Source of the DNA: Bettongia penicillata ogilbyi
Lineage: Eukaryota > Chordata > Mammalia > Diprotodontia > Potoroidae
Reading direction: 5' to 3'
DNA length: 64,000 bases
Assembly: GCA_023548195.1 (NCBI GenBank)
Contig: JAJHZJ010000251.1
Span: forward strand, 930,001 to 994,000
Position numbers and translations under genes: made by a program. Every line of letters begins with the position of its first letter. Position 1 is the first letter of the stretch. This document shows, piece by piece, positions 9,516 through 20,965 of this stretch. Under the pieces are notes generated by a model. The model had not been told where the DNA came from and did not search any database. It saw nothing but the letters and a program-made list of their open reading frames with translations.

Positions 9516-10720
9516 AAATGGAGAGTGCTATTGTTATGTCAGTCAATTTGACTACTCAATCTAAATGAGAGCATCTGTAGTTCTATTCATGAAGGCAGGA
9601 ACATATCCTACTGACTATTGATTATAAACCATTTAGAATGAATTGTACCACTTTTTACATTCTATTTTATTATCTCAAAATGGCAGCTATATATCAATGT
9701 TTCCCTTGAACTCTGTTGCTGATAACAGGGATTTTGGTTGAAAAATTCATGGCCTTTATCACTTGATGACTCATATAACAGGGATGGATTTGTGTTACCC
9801 ACAATGCCTTAACATAGGGTGCTATTGTTCACTGGAAGACACTTCCTAGGATTTCATTTTTCTCATGAGATTTCGTGGCTATGATGAAGAGTGATTGTAT
9901 GGACTCTGGTGATGAATTCTGGCCTGTTGAAGGAAGGAGAACCAGCTGAGTCTTCAATGGCCAGCAGCCATTAGAGTATTCTTTAGACCTGTGAAACTAA
10001 GAGAAGAAATACCCAGGAACTCACAAAAAGGGAGATTTTCTGGCTGGAGATATGGGTGTTCACTGAAAAGATCTAGGCCACCTTGGTCTAACCATATCAA
10101 AAGTTTTGTCAGAAGTTTTCACATCTCAGATAGAGCATGTGTCTTTCTGGGGATTGTTTTTTGCACAGACCTTCATATATGACTGACATAATCTTCATTC
10201 TCAAGGATAATGTTACTGAGAAACACACTTGTTCTCATTATAGAGAGAAGGAGAAAAGGTAAGGAGAAAAGACCATATCCCAATGTGGATTTGTGGAATG
10301 CTGTTTGCGGAGGCTACTTTGTCAGAACTGGGAATGAGCCTGAAGTCATTTGGGGAATGAGTGTAGAAATTATTTCAAATGTCTTATGTTTCCTTTAATA
10401 TTCTAGTTAAATGTTTTTTTGTGATTAGGTGTTGTTATTTGCTAGGTTTTTGTTAATGTGGTAATTATTGTGTATCTTGGGTTTTTAAGATGATTTTCGC
10501 AGTTCTCTATTTTCCATGGGTATGGGGGCTTAAACCACATAGAGTACCTTTACAAAAAGATACTCTATAAATATGACCCTATGTATGAGAAAGGCTATTT
10601 CTGACTGACTCATGAACAATTCTAGTAGTAGAATCATTTATTCATACATAGACCATCAAAGCCTCCTTTCCTGATAATAAAATTGGGGAGCATGCTTTCA
10701 CTGGCACACTTTTTTTGTAG
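9516..10720. other. No gene or clear repeat seen
   Basis: About 1.2 kb without a recognisable repeat. Two plus-strand ORFs of 62-63 codons (9991-10182, 10210-10398) lie close together but in different frames. They lack splice-site or codon support and I do not call them genes. Confidence 0.5.
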
Positions 10721-10721
10721 G

Positions 10722-10930
10722 GAGAACATATATACATATATGTGTGTGTGTATGTATAGGTATGTTTTATACACAATTATATACAGATATTTGCATACTA
10801 ATTAGGAAACTGAAGCTTGGAAAGGTTAATAGATTTTTCCTTGGTCAGAAAAAGCTAGTAAATGTTGACTTTGAACCTAGGCTCTTCTGAACCCCAAGTC
10901 CAGCCAATGTTACAGACTTACCAAATAATA
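10722..10930 (-). mobile_element. TG/TA simple repeat (to 10790) then short-tailed SINE
   Basis: ACATATATGTGTGTGTGTATGTAT at 10732-10757. From 10800 the plus strand reads GGAAACTGAAGCTTGGAAAGGTTAATAG.., TTTGAACCTAGGCTCTTCTGA, the reverse of a tRNA SINE. Confidence 0.65.
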
Positions 10931-10934
10931 TCTA

Positions 10935-11505
10935 TTGCCTTAAATAGAATCGACAGTTGTTCTGGAATATCCTGTTTTGGTTGCCCCTTGTCTTCTTTTT
11001 GAGACAGGAAGAGATATGTTTCCTCTTTTTTTCTCCCCTTTTCTGAGGAAACTGCTGCAATTTGGGTAGTGCTTTCCAGTTTTCATTGTCTACACATTCA
11101 TATCTTATTGACTCTTTCCAATGCAACCCTAGCAACTTCAGGAGGCACTAGCCTTCCATTTTGGAACTCTTTTCTCCCATCGGGGTTCCCCTCTCCATAT
11201 CCCTAAAATAGTCCTCATCCTTTTTTCCTCCCTCCTATCAAAGCCTGATCCCAGAAAAAAAATCTACAGGCTGTTATTTCTGCTTCAGCATGACCATAAT
11301 GTATCCATTCCCCTCACCTGCCATAATGAGCCTGATCTCTTACTTGTGAAAGGAAAGGCTTTATCTCATTAAAGGAATTTCAGACTTAATCATGTGAGAA
11401 GATTTTTCCTGGACCAGGAAGACTTCTTTGGGTACCTTAAAATCACTCCCTGCAGGAAACTTCCTTTTCCATCTATACTTAAAGCTAGCTCGTTTCTAGA
11501 CAACC
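10935..11505. other. No gene or clear repeat seen
   Basis: Pyrimidine-rich stretches (11150-11240). The 67-codon minus ORF 10932-11135 is lysine-rich because of an A-rich strand, not because of a domain. Confidence 0.5.
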
Positions 11506-11514
11506 ATGAAGTAG

Positions 11515-11665
11515 ACTAGACAGGACTCTGTTTTATATCTGGGAAAATTAAGATCCAGAAGGATTAAGAGATATGCCCTTGATGGTACTAGTTAATACCA
11601 CTTTGCTGTAGAACCTGAGTCTCCTGGCTCCTCGTCTAATCTTTCTAATATTTTCACTGTCTCAA
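11515..11665 (-). mobile_element. Short-tailed SINE, diverged
   Basis: Plus strand: GGGAAAATTAAGATCCAGAAGGATTAAGAG, ATGCCCTTGATGGTACTAG, GAACCTGAGTCTCCTGGCTCC. Confidence 0.55.
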
Positions 11666-11669
11666 CGTG

Positions 11670-12285
11670 CACTGGGGAGATTGTAAATAGCCTTTCCTTT
11701 GGAGATTGGCATGAATGTGTCTGTCTCAGGGATCTGAAACAATAGGGCATCCATCAGAGGTTTCTAAGCCTGGCTAGGGTTACTTCCTCCTGTCTTGCAA
11801 GTTTGAGATTAGAAGAGAGCCATTCCACATCAAATAGTGTATTTCATTTTTAGATTATATTTAGGCTTCTGCAAAGCCTGTGATATTTATTCCTGGTTTT
11901 CAGACAAGTACTGAGCAGGAGGTAGGAGTTCTGCTGTTTGGGGGCTTTGTACTATCACTCATCCTTCTGTCGACAAGTATTTATTGAGCACTCACAAGAC
12001 AGACTAAACTGGGCACTTCCCAATGACGAATGTCCCCAAGGCTTTTGTAACCGTCTCTACTTCTTTCCTTTGACAAAGCCAATTTTGTCAGGGTTTGTGA
12101 AGAGAATCAAAGGAGGAAAGAAACCAAATTAACATTCTTTGAGCCTTATTTGCCTATCTTCTTGTGTTTCCCTGTCTTGTTTACTGCAACGTAAGTCCAG
12201 AGAGCAGGGAGTCCCAGATAGAGAGGGGTAATTGGAGCTACAAGGAAGGTAAAAGAAGTCTAGGTTATTATTTTTAGTGCTTTGG
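11670..12285. other. Mostly unassigned; small repeat D scrap at 11970
   Basis: CAAGTATTTATTGAGCACTCACAAGAC (11973-11999) is the first part of repeat D. The rest is single-copy-looking. Confidence 0.45.
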
Positions 12286-12287
12286 GC

Positions 12288-12545
12288 AGCTAGGTGGCAT
12301 GGTGGATAGTGTGATGGACTTTGAACCCAGAAAGACATGAGTGCAAATCCTCCCTCTGACACCTATTAGCTAAGGGACCCTGAACAAGTCATTTACCCTC
12401 CCTCAGTCTCAGTTTCCTCATATATAAAATGGGAATAATAAAAACATCTACTTCCCAGGATTGTTGGGAGGATCAAATGAGACAGCCCATATAAAGAATT
12501 TTATGAAGTACTATATAAATATTAGCTATTATTATTACTGATTAT
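12288..12545 (+). mobile_element. MIR-tailed SINE, full length
   Basis: GGGCAGCTAGGTGGCATGGTGGATAG head; GACCCTGAACAAGTCATTTACC; CCTCATATATAAAATGGGAATAATAA; TTGTTGGGAGGATCAAATGAGA; ends in TATTATTATTACTG. Confidence 0.85.
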
Positions 12546-12599
12546 TATTTTATACATCGTCCTGAATTGTATATATCCAAAAGTGCCTACTTGAGAGGC

Positions 12600-12770
12600 A
12601 ATGGAAAGAAGACTGAAGGTCATGATCTTTCTTAGCTCTGTGAACCTGTCATTTAAACTCTTTATCTCTTCTCAAAAAATGGGAATATCAGTTCCGTATC
12701 ACCCTTAGGCTTACTGCTAAGGAAGGGACTTTTAAAACCTAAAACACTACATAATAGAGCCTTATTGCTG
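12600..12770 (+). mobile_element. Degraded MIR-like SINE
   Basis: AGCTCTGTGAACCTGTCATTTAAACTC, TCAAAAAATGGGAATATCAG, and ACACTACATAATAGAGCC tail. Head not recognisable. Confidence 0.45.
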
Positions 12771-12774
12771 CTCA

Positions 12775-13295
12775 GAAGGGATAACTGCTCTTCGGGACCA
12801 GGTGGAGGTGACTAGAGCTTTACTTCAGGGTGCCTGACATTGTTGGGGTGGGGAAGGAGGCAAGAAAGAGGAGCGTGTTTCTTTCTATGGTGACCGCTGT
12901 CTCTATGGCTCACCACTCAGTCCTTTCACCATCCTATGTAGCTGTGGCATAATCACTCCAGGACTTCATCCTCATGACTCCTTTATCCTGGGCTTCTACA
13001 GAGAAGGGGCATGTCACACGTTCTATCAGCACAACTCTACTCTAACGTTTGACACTGCTACTTCCATCTAGCCTTCATCCTCACTTCAGGAATCTCCCTC
13101 ACTTCACAAATTTGCCTCTGATTCAAGAATTCCCAGTTATAGCTCCACTAATTGTATTCTGAGACCTAGGTTCAGTATATATAGTAAGAAGCAGTGAGTT
13201 CAGACAGTTTTCTTCAGTATACCTAGGGTCTAGTTCTCTATAGCAGAGGAAATTCCTAGGACAACCAGAGAGACTCTTAGACTGTTTTGGTAAGG
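12775..13295. other. No gene or clear repeat seen
   Basis: Single-copy-looking sequence, somewhat richer in C+T (13010-13130). Confidence 0.5.
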
Positions 13296-13299
13296 ACTA

Positions 13300-13475
13300 T
13301 CTAGTTAAGAGTTAGATCATCTAGTCCAGCCTTCCTGTTTTATGGATTGGGGAACTGAGGCTCAGAGAGGGAAGTGACTTTTCCAGGGTTACATATCTGC
13401 TTAGTGGCAGAATGAATACTCAAACTCATGTCTTCTAACTTCCAAGCCAGCCTGTATTCTTTCCAGCCGCTAAAT
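13300..13475 (-). mobile_element. Short-tailed SINE
   Basis: Plus strand: TTAGATCATCTAGTCCAGCCTTCC, GGGGAACTGAGGCTCAGAGAGGGAAGTGACTTTTCCAGGG, AACTTCCAAGCCAGCCTGTATTC. Clear reversed tRNA SINE. Confidence 0.75.
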
Positions 13476-13479
13476 ACTC

Positions 13480-14165
13480 CATACCTCTTGAATTGACCTC
13501 TATTATTGTGCATAATGGGAGATCGATGGGAGGATATGGATAAGAATGCTTCAGGATGAGAAGGTATGGATGGTTGCAATCTGCATTGTTAGAGGGAGCA
13601 ACCTTATTGATGCAATCATAGATAGATCCATCAAACTAATCAGCATAAGAGGCATCTATGTATAACCTGTATGTAGGTCAAGGCCTCCCAATTCTGGGTT
13701 CTCATAGACTGGGTTTAAACTTGGGGGCCATCCCCCAAATTCAATATCTCTGGCTCATAGTGCCACTACTTGGAATTTATTTAGGGAAATGGAAGAATAT
13801 AAGTAGGTTCTAGATCTTCACAGAAACAAGGAATAGATTCTCATGATCTTATATAATTGCTCAAGGTAATAAATCCCATTATCTGGTACAGGGCATCCTT
13901 TATTTTACCCCACAGAAAATGCACAAGCTGTAAAGTACTCACTGGAGCCCATAAACAAATGTAGAAAATGCATTAAGGATTCAGGGTAGCTCACTAACAT
14001 TCAGTACAATTATCCTTCCTCGCCACTGGATTCCATACATCCTCAGGGTCCTACAGGGTCCTTTCTAGACTCATAGTGCCACCTCTAGTTTTTACTTCTA
14101 GAAAGGAAATTCACTTTGTGCCTTTTAAACAGGTAGCTCCCTTCTTATCCATCCTGCACAGTCTC
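13480..14165. other. No gene or clear repeat seen
   Basis: Single-copy-looking sequence. No ORF with a recognisable feature. Confidence 0.5.
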
Positions 14166-14169
14166 AATA

Positions 14170-14430
14170 ATGTTGTTCAGTTATTTTTCAGTCATGTCCA
14201 ACTCTTTGTGACCCTATTTGGGATTTTCTTGGCAAATATATTGGAGGGTTTTGCCATTTTCTTGTCCAGCTTATTTTACAGATGAAGAAATTGAGGCAAC
14301 TGGGGTTAAGTGAATTGCCTGGGGTCATACAGTTAGTAAGTAAGTGTCTGAGGCCAGAATTGAACTCAGGAAGATGAGTTTTCCTGACTGCAGTCCCTGT
14401 ACTTTATTCACTATGCCCTCTAGCTCCTGA
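14170..14430 (-). mobile_element. AACAAC-tailed SINE, full length
   Basis: Plus strand: GTTGTTCAGTTATTTTTCAGTCATGTCC, GACCCTATTTGGGATTTTCTTGG, TTACAGATGAAGAAATTGAGGCAAC, CACTATGCCCTCTAGCTCC at the head. Contains a duplicated GTAAGTAAGTG. Confidence 0.85.
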
Positions 14431-14580
14431 GATTCAGCAGAGCACAAAGTTTAGACCTTTTGTTCTCCTATACTATGGCTTTAGTTTCTTACTATTCCTC
14501 CAGAGGTAGGGGTGAGGTGGACCATTCTCCTTTTTCTTCAAATATTATATTGCTCAGAATTTTCCCCTTCTATACATAAA

Positions 14581-14582
<2 letters not shown>

Positions 14583-14633
<51 letters not shown>

Positions 14634-14648
14634 CTCTCTCTCTCTCTG
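14583..14648. repeat. (AC)n(TC)n compound microsatellite
   Basis: AC about 24 times (14583-14630) running directly into TC about 9 times (14631-14648). Confidence 0.98.
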
Positions 14649-14799
14649 GCTCTACTTTCATAAACATACATTCATATTTCCTTCAAGTAAGCTAAATTTT
14701 CACCTTTCCAAGAAGTCTGCTGAACTCTCTTAGTGGAAATGTCCTCCTTTTGAGATTACCTCCAAATTGTTGTGTGTATATCTTGTGTACACACTTTTT

Positions 14800-14925
14800 T
14801 TGTATGTGTCTCCCTCATAAGACTGTAAGATCCTTGAGGCCAGGTACTATTCTTTATCCCCATAGTTTACTTAAAAACCTTCTTCCCACTAAACTCATAA
14901 AGTATTAAATAAAGGCACTTGTCCT
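14800..14925 (+). mobile_element. L2 LINE 3' end
   Basis: ATAAGACTGTAAGATCCTTGAGGCCAGGTACTATTC, ATCCCCATAGTTTACTT and TTAAATAAAGGCACTTG follow the L2 3' end (GAATGTAAGCTCCTTGAGGGCAGGGAC ..). Confidence 0.6.
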
Positions 14926-15104
14926 GTAAGTTCATCGTGCTGATTATGGGGCAAAGTTGCACGCAGGAATGAACTCCCTATGCATTTACGGAAACTTACA
15001 ATGGATTTAGGGTATAGGCTTTGAAAGTGGGATTAAATATTTATATTTTGCATGTGTAGGTACACATATATGAAATGCATATATGTGTATATATGCATGC
15101 ATAT

Positions 15105-15310
15105 GCAGCAAGAACTGAGTTTATATCCAGCCTTAGACATTTCCTATCTGTGTGATCCTGGTAATGTCACTTAACTATCAGTTGCTCCCACAATTTTAAA
15201 ATGGAAATAATAACCCCTTCCTTCAGAGCTGTTGTGAGGATGAAATGACTTAATATTTGTAAAGTGCTTAGCTCAGTGCTTGGCACTTAGTAGGTACTTA
15301 AAATGCCTAT
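15105..15310 (+). mobile_element. MIR-tailed SINE, 5' truncated
   Basis: CAAGAACTGAGTTTATATCCAGCC, GTGTGATCCTGGTAATGTCACTTAAC, GTAAAGTGCTTAGCTCAGTGCTTGGCACTTAGTAGG tail. Confidence 0.8.
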
Positions 15311-15374
15311 TTCCTTCTCATATGTGTATGTCTATACATGTCTTTATATGTTTATATGTGCATGTGTATAGTTG

Positions 15375-15612
15375 TGTCTGTTATTCAGTGATTTTTAATT
15401 GTGTTTAACTCTTTATGACACCATTTATGATTTTCTTGCCAAATATCATAGAGTGGTTTGCCGTTTTCTTCTCCAGCTCATTTTATTGATGAGGAAACTG
15501 AGGCACACAAGGTTAAGTGATTGGCCCAGGATCATCCAGTTGGTGCCTGAGGCCAGATATGAACTCATGGCTTCCTTACTCCAGTCCTTGTACTTTATCC
15601 ACTGTGCCAAGT
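15375..15612 (-). mobile_element. AACAAC-tailed SINE
   Basis: Plus strand: GTTATTCAGTGATTTTTAATTGTG, ATTTATGATTTTCTTGCC, GATGAGGAAACTGAGGCACACAAGG, CTTTATCCACTGTGCC at the head end. Confidence 0.85.
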
Positions 15613-15639
15613 GGATATACACTGGCTACTGTATACTTA

Positions 15640-15745
15640 CATATATATATATATACATATATACACACATATATACATATACACAGGTATATATAAAATG
15701 CATTTACATATATATGAACATATATATATATATATATATATATAC
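15640..15745. repeat. (TA)n / TATACA-rich simple repeat
   Basis: Two AT blocks (15640-15700 with TACACACATATATAC, and pure TA 15719-15743). The Ile/Tyr ORFs on both strands are artefacts of the repeat. Confidence 0.95.
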
Positions 15746-15911
15746 ATAGGAATATATGTGTGAGTGTGTGGGGCTTTCTATAAATCAACTGAAAATTGTT
15801 AAAGAGCAGAAGTCATTTAAGATCAGAGGAAGAGAAAATCAAAATCTTAGGAGTTAAGGAACCATAGTGACTAGTTACCAGGATCATGTGCTCACTACCA
15901 CCTAGTATCTC

Positions 15912-16182
15912 CACCAGTTGGGTGATACAGTGGCTAGAGGACCTAGCATGGAGTCAGGAAGGCATGAGCTCAAATCCAGCCTCAGGCATTCATTAGCTGT
16001 ATGATCCTGGGCAACTCACTTAACCTTTGTTTTCCTCAGTTTCCTCAACTATAAAATGAGTTTAATGATATCAACTTCACAGAGTTCTTGTGAGGATCAA
16101 ATGAGATAGTATTTATAAAGCTAAGACTTGGCATATTACTGGGCACATAGTAAGCGCTTAATAAATTCTTGTTCACTTCTAC
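15912..16182 (+). mobile_element. MIR-tailed SINE, full length
   Basis: TTGGGTGATACAGTGGCTAGAGG head; GGAGTCAGGAAGGCATGAGCTCAAATCC; TCCTGGGCAACTCACTTAACC; CCTCAACTATAAAATGAG; CATAGTAAGCGCTTAATAAATTCTTG end. Confidence 0.85.
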
Positions 16183-16184
16183 CA

Positions 16185-18090
16185 CCCATAGATAAAAAAA
16201 GTCAGCTTATTAAAACCTTCAAGTCCATATTATCATAATATTAGAGTTTCTATTCCTTTCCACTCAGCACTTCAACACTGAGCTCTCTCCAAGGTCTTTG
16301 ACTTCATGAATATTTTGAACTTTTGTAATCGACAAAACCTTTGGTGAAATAAACTTCCTAATAAGGAAAATTCCATTCTGAAAATTTTCTTCATTTGGAA
16401 GACTTGGGCATCCCAAAACTAACAAAAAAAATCTTTTGACACCTGTTGAAATAAAGGGCTCCAATCATATTCACAGCTTTGTTGCATTGCTTAGCTCACT
16501 AAGAAGATAGCTGAGCTATTGCTTGAACGTCACTGTATTAATTTTGTTATCTGAAGCTAATGCTACAGATCATCATGGTGCATTGTTGCCTCATCCATTC
16601 ATATCCCTGCTTTAAGAGACAGTCATTGTGGGTGAATTCACAGAAGCTAAGCTCTACCATTGTCATTTCCAAGAAAGGAATGATATTTCTTCCTGAGTAG
16701 TGCAGTTAACACCTGAGCTAACTGGAGCAGATACACAGGATGGGCTGTGAGTCTCGATGGAGTCTAAGCCTTGTGCCTAAAGAGATATATTTGGCTCTTT
16801 TAATTTCCTTTAGGGAGAGATGCCAGAATGCTTCTGACCAAAACTCTAGTCTCAGATTTATTCACAGATGAAAGAAAAGGAGGACTCCCACATGCATTCT
16901 CTCCTTCAGGCAGCAGGTCTCACTGTCCTCCATAAGCCTTCTATCCATTCTTCTTTCCTTCCTTTTTCCTCCTGCTGTTATCCCACCTCCTCTGCGCAGT
17001 TGTCCCTCTCTGCGGCAGCCCACACTATTATCTCTTTTCTCTGATCTACTGCATTTATAGCTGGTACCATGTAGTTTGTCCTTAAATTATCTATTTGTAC
17101 AATATAAAACAAGAATTCTCACTCATCCCTTTTATTTGCTGCATCAGAGCATCTTTGTTCATCACTCCTATCCTTGGAGGGATTATTGCAGTGTTATTTT
17201 GCTTCTGTTCCAAACTTGCTTAGGAACCTGTAGTCAGAGCTTTCATTCTAAGGGATGAGGCTATATTTCCCTCTCCAATGCTGTTTCTACACTCAGATAC
17301 ATGAAGGAATCTGGGAAAAGCTTCATTATATTTGGCCTTGAGCTCTTTTACAACGCATATGAAAGTCTAATACCCTGCCCTTCACTCCACCTACTTCTCT
17401 TGACTCAAGTCTGCAGTTTAAATGTCAAAAACAAAAATGAATAATTTCCCCTGAAATTCCTCTTTTCTCTCTTAGCCACATATCTGCACAATAAAACATA
17501 AACCTATTGAACACCTGGGAATTTTGTTTACCAAGAGGTTTTTATGACAATTTAAAGGCTTGAAGATGAAAGTAGACATTCAGGATTAGATTATAATCCT
17601 AAAACCATAGTTGTGCCTGTCTATCAGCCTGGAAGGGATAGACAGAAGCATGAAAACAACTGAATGAATAAACCATAAAGACATTTAGCTCTCCACTGGA
17701 GAAAGGAAAAGGCAAGGGAAGAAGGTTTCACTATATTTTCTTTGGACTTTTGCTTGATTATCAGTTCATCATTCATATTCAGATTGTCTCCAGTCAGGAA
17801 TCATTACTTCAGCTACATTCAAAGGACCTTACTGCAGCTTTCATGATCCTCCTTGGAGTTTTTCTTCTTTCTCCTTGCTGCATCTTTAATATCAATGTCA
17901 GCGTCAGTTTGGGAGCCTGGAACTTAGGTGAATGCTGAATAAATCTGGTCCATTCAGAAGGACAGATCCCCAAATCCTCAGGTATTTTTTACTCTATGGC
18001 CCCATTAGTGGTACCAAAAGGAGGGTTGCTATAACATTTGAAATAATATAAGGAAAAAAGAAAGATGTCAGAAGGAATTTTTTTCCCTTA
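16185..18090. other. Longest repeat-poor stretch, no gene recognised
   Basis: About 1.9 kb in which I recognise no repeat. ORFs are at most 66 codons (16264-16464 minus, 17076-17258 plus, 17750-17938 plus) and show no domain. The 17750 ORF starts in a frame giving a hydrophobic segment, but it lacks context. Candidate unique or conserved non-coding sequence. Confidence 0.5.
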
Positions 18091-18094
18091 AACT

Positions 18095-18320
18095 AGATCT
18101 GTAATTTCAGTGATATCAGGAAAACCCAGTGAGGGGACTATCCCTCCCTTTTTCAAATGTTTTCCTACAAATACTGAAACTTGTAGTCTTAGAGAGTTGC
18201 CTAGGGCACCAAAAATTTAATGACTTTCCAAGCAAGGATCATAGAGCCAGGATATGTCAGAAACAAGATGAACCCAGTTCTACTTGAGTTTGAAGCTACC
18301 TCTCTTTCCTACTCCTGCAA
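18095..18320 (-). mobile_element. Spacer-tailed SINE
   Basis: Plus strand: GATCTGTAATTTCAGTGATATCAGG, ACTTGTAGTCTTAGAGAGTTGCCTAGGGCACC, AGAGCCAGGATATGTCAGAAACAAGATGAACCCAG. Confidence 0.7.
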
Positions 18321-18327
18321 GATAAAC

Positions 18328-18962
18328 ATGGGAAATAAGGAGATCAAAATGGAGCTATTTGCAGCTGACATGATAATGAATCTAGAAAAACACAACTGTC
18401 TAAAAAAAGCAATAAATGAGTTCAGCAAATTTGCAGTATGTAAGATTAATCCACAAAATCATCATTATTCTTATTTAGTGATAAAGATCAAGAAAACCTA
18501 ATTTAAAGATAATAAATCCCTTTGACAATAACAACAGAAACTAGCAAATATTTGGGAATTAACCTACCTAAGATTACACAGGACTTGCACAAGGACAACC
18601 ATAAAAATATAATGACCAAGATAAAGGAGAATCTAAATAATAGAAAGAGTACAAAATAAATACTTATAGATGGACCAGATTACTATAATAAAAATGGCAA
18701 CACTCCACAAATTATACGTCTAGTGTAGTATCAACCAAAATGCCAAGGGGTTTGTTTATAAAACTAGAAAAAGTCATAATGGAATTTAGATAAAAAAGAG
18801 TGCACAGAAATATAAAAGGACATACAGAAAGGAACAGCGGATGAAGGTGGTCTTGCACACACTTTAAGGCATACTACAAAGTGATTGTTGTAAAAGCTAT
18901 CTGATGCTAAGAGAAAAAGTGGAGGAAGTGAAACTAGAATAGATACAACAGATATCCAACCA
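18328..18962 (+). pseudogene. L1 ORF2 fragment (reverse transcriptase region), dead
   Basis: The translation reads NKEIKMELFAADMIMNLEKH then AINEFSKFAVCKINPQN, matching the L1 reverse-transcriptase palm (FADDM motif; here the first catalytic Asp is Ala). Downstream, with stops, come SKYLGINLPKITQDLHKDN and, near 18870, AYYKVIVVKAI, in the L1 ORF2 order (KYLGI.., LYYKA..). It is 5' truncated and interrupted by several stops and shifts. Confidence 0.8.
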
Positions 18963-18965
18963 AAT

Positions 18966-19020
18966 ATATCTATATCTATACCTATACCTATACCTATATC
19001 TATATCTATACCTATATATG
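18966..19020. repeat. TATACC/TATATC hexamer microsatellite
   Basis: ATATCTATATCTATACCTAT repeating with a 6-bp period, mixed TATATC and TATACC units. Confidence 0.95.
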
Positions 19021-19164
19021 TGCAGATTGATTGATACTCCTCCTTGTAGGTACTGACTCAAATTACTTTTACATGTGCTTCTTTGATATTTATGCAATCA
19101 TGTCATCTTATTTACCTAAGCGTCACTTATTGCTAAAGTGTACCTATATTCTATTTACAAGTAT

Positions 19165-19600
19165 TTCCCAAATGTGTATCTAATGGTTAGCTCTTCCCTG
19201 AGTTTCAAACTTATATGTCTAAAACTAAGCATTGGTCATCTCCCAAAATCTGTTCCTCTGACCTCCCTCTGATATGTATTCCTGCTATTGGCATTATCAT
19301 TCCTAGTTACCTGGTCTCAAAGGTATTTCTCTCCCTTATGCCACATGTTACTACAATTGCCTTGTGATTCTGCCTCCATTATTTTTAAAATCTTTGCATC
19401 AGATACTTCTTTTCTATCCCCACTGTCACCTAGTTCATGTTTCTTGCTTAGACGATTAATTACAGGTGTCTCCTAAATCTCTTTTACAGTATAGCCTACA
19501 TATACTAGTAACACATTAAGTTTCCTAATTTATAGATCTGATTATGTTATTTCCCTACTTGAGAATCATGACTTACATATTTCCTCTCTCATAAAACCAT
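19165..19600 (+). mobile_element. L2 LINE fragment, diverged
   Basis: ATGTCTAAAACTAAGCATTGGTCATC recalls the L2 ORF2 (..MSKTELII), and later GTCTCCTAAATCTC..CAGTATAGCC and GATCTGATTATGTTATTTCCCTACTTGAGAATC recall the L2 stretch reading GTCTGACCATGTCACTCCCCTGCTCA. No frame is open. Confidence 0.55.
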
Positions 19601-20650
19601 TCTATATACCCCCTCCTATATCCACCAATACACACAGTCAAGCAAAACCTATCAACATGCTGCGCATGTCTGAATGACTTATTTTTACCCATTTTCACCA
19701 CTCCTTTGCAGAAATGTTCAAGCTATGTTTCACCATTAAAATCTAAGACGTTCTTCACAGCATTGATCAAAGTGCTAAGTCTTTTATTATTGTTTTACAA
19801 ATTCTTCAGCTTGTTTTGCTCTGTATCAGTCATAAAGATAGCACCAAGTTTCTCTGAATTCTTCAGGTTAATCATTTCTTGGGTGTAATAATATTCCATT
19901 ACATTTATATATTACAGTTTGTTCAGTCATTCCTTACTTTTCATTTTCATTGGTACTATAAAAGATAATATCCTACATATTTAGCCTTTTCTACTGTCTT
20001 TGATTTCCTTGGGGATATATGCCTTACTAGTAGAAAATTCTACCCTGGGAGTATTGTTGCTGATTTAAAGGGTAGGTAGGGTATGTAAAATTTAGTGACT
20101 TTTTCACAGTCACTAAACAATATAATTCAAAATTGTTTTCCTTTGGACCAGCTTATGGTTCTTTCAGCAGTGCATTAGTGTGCCTGTCTTCCTATAATAT
20201 TTTTAGCATACACCATTTTCATCTTTTGTAATTTTTGATAATTTGATGTGTATGAAATAAATTCCCAGTACTGTTTTAGTTTGTATTTATCTTAATAATT
20301 TGGCACATTCTTCCATTGGTTTATTCATGTCTGTATTTCTTTTGTTGAGAACTGCCTGTTCATATTCTTTAACTATTTTTAATTTAGGGTAATGGTCCTT
20401 GTTTTTATATATTTATATCAAGTCTCTGTATATTTTGCTGTCGGGACTTAATCAGAACTATTTGCTACATACATTTTTTCTTAATTTGCTTAACTGAAGT
20501 TGCATTGATTTTGCTAACAGATGCTTTTCAGCTTCATGCAACAGAAAATTTTCATTTTATCTTCTATTGTTATTTCTATCCCTTGTTTAGTTAAGCATTC
20601 TTTCTCTGGCCATAACTGTGTGAAGTACTTCCTTCCATTCTCTAGTTTTT

Positions 20651-20652
<2 letters not shown>

Positions 20653-20682
<30 letters not shown>
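20653..20682. repeat. (TG)n microsatellite, about 15 repeats
   Basis: Uninterrupted TG in the L1 copy, replacing L1 sequence at this point. Confidence 0.97.
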
Positions 20683-20683
<1 letters not shown>

Positions 20684-20829
20684 TTTGTGACAGAGAATAG
20701 GGACTAGACCTTTGATTCAAATTGGTATAGGCAACCTTGTACCCCAAATACCTTCTCCTTCTTCCACCTTTGTTGGCCTTCCCCCCAACATCTTCTTGAA
20801 TGTAAGTAAGTATCTTTTGCAATTAACAC

Positions 20830-20965
20830 TCTTAATTTCCTAAGCTCTGAGAGGGAAAGTGACTTGTTCAGTTACACAGTTCATACATATCAGAAACAGG
20901 ACTCAATCTTGTGTCTTTTTGGATGGGAGGCTGACTCTATTTTTGGCTCATGCATCTATAGAAAG
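20830..20965 (-). mobile_element. SINE fragment inserted in the L1
   Basis: Plus strand: AGCTCTGAGAGGGAAAGTGACTTGTTCAGTTACACAG, CATATCAGAAACAGGACTCAATC, ending with a worn head. Confidence 0.6.

Noticed and set aside
9991..10398. Two neighbouring plus-strand ORFs of about 62 codons as a possible two-exon gene
   Set aside because: Different frames, no convincing splice sites or domain, and length is expected by chance in this base composition.
14583..14648. Possible Z-DNA regulatory element at (AC)n(TC)n
   Set aside because: Ordinary compound microsatellite; nothing nearby suggests a promoter.
15399..15788. Long Ile/Tyr-rich ORFs
   Set aside because: The N-terminal part is a reversed SINE and the rest is (TA)n; not a gene.
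18220..18501. 93-codon ORF starting in a SINE
   Set aside because: The first third is reversed SINE sequence and the rest L1 ORF2 remnant; a chance fusion, recorded as L1 pseudogene instead.
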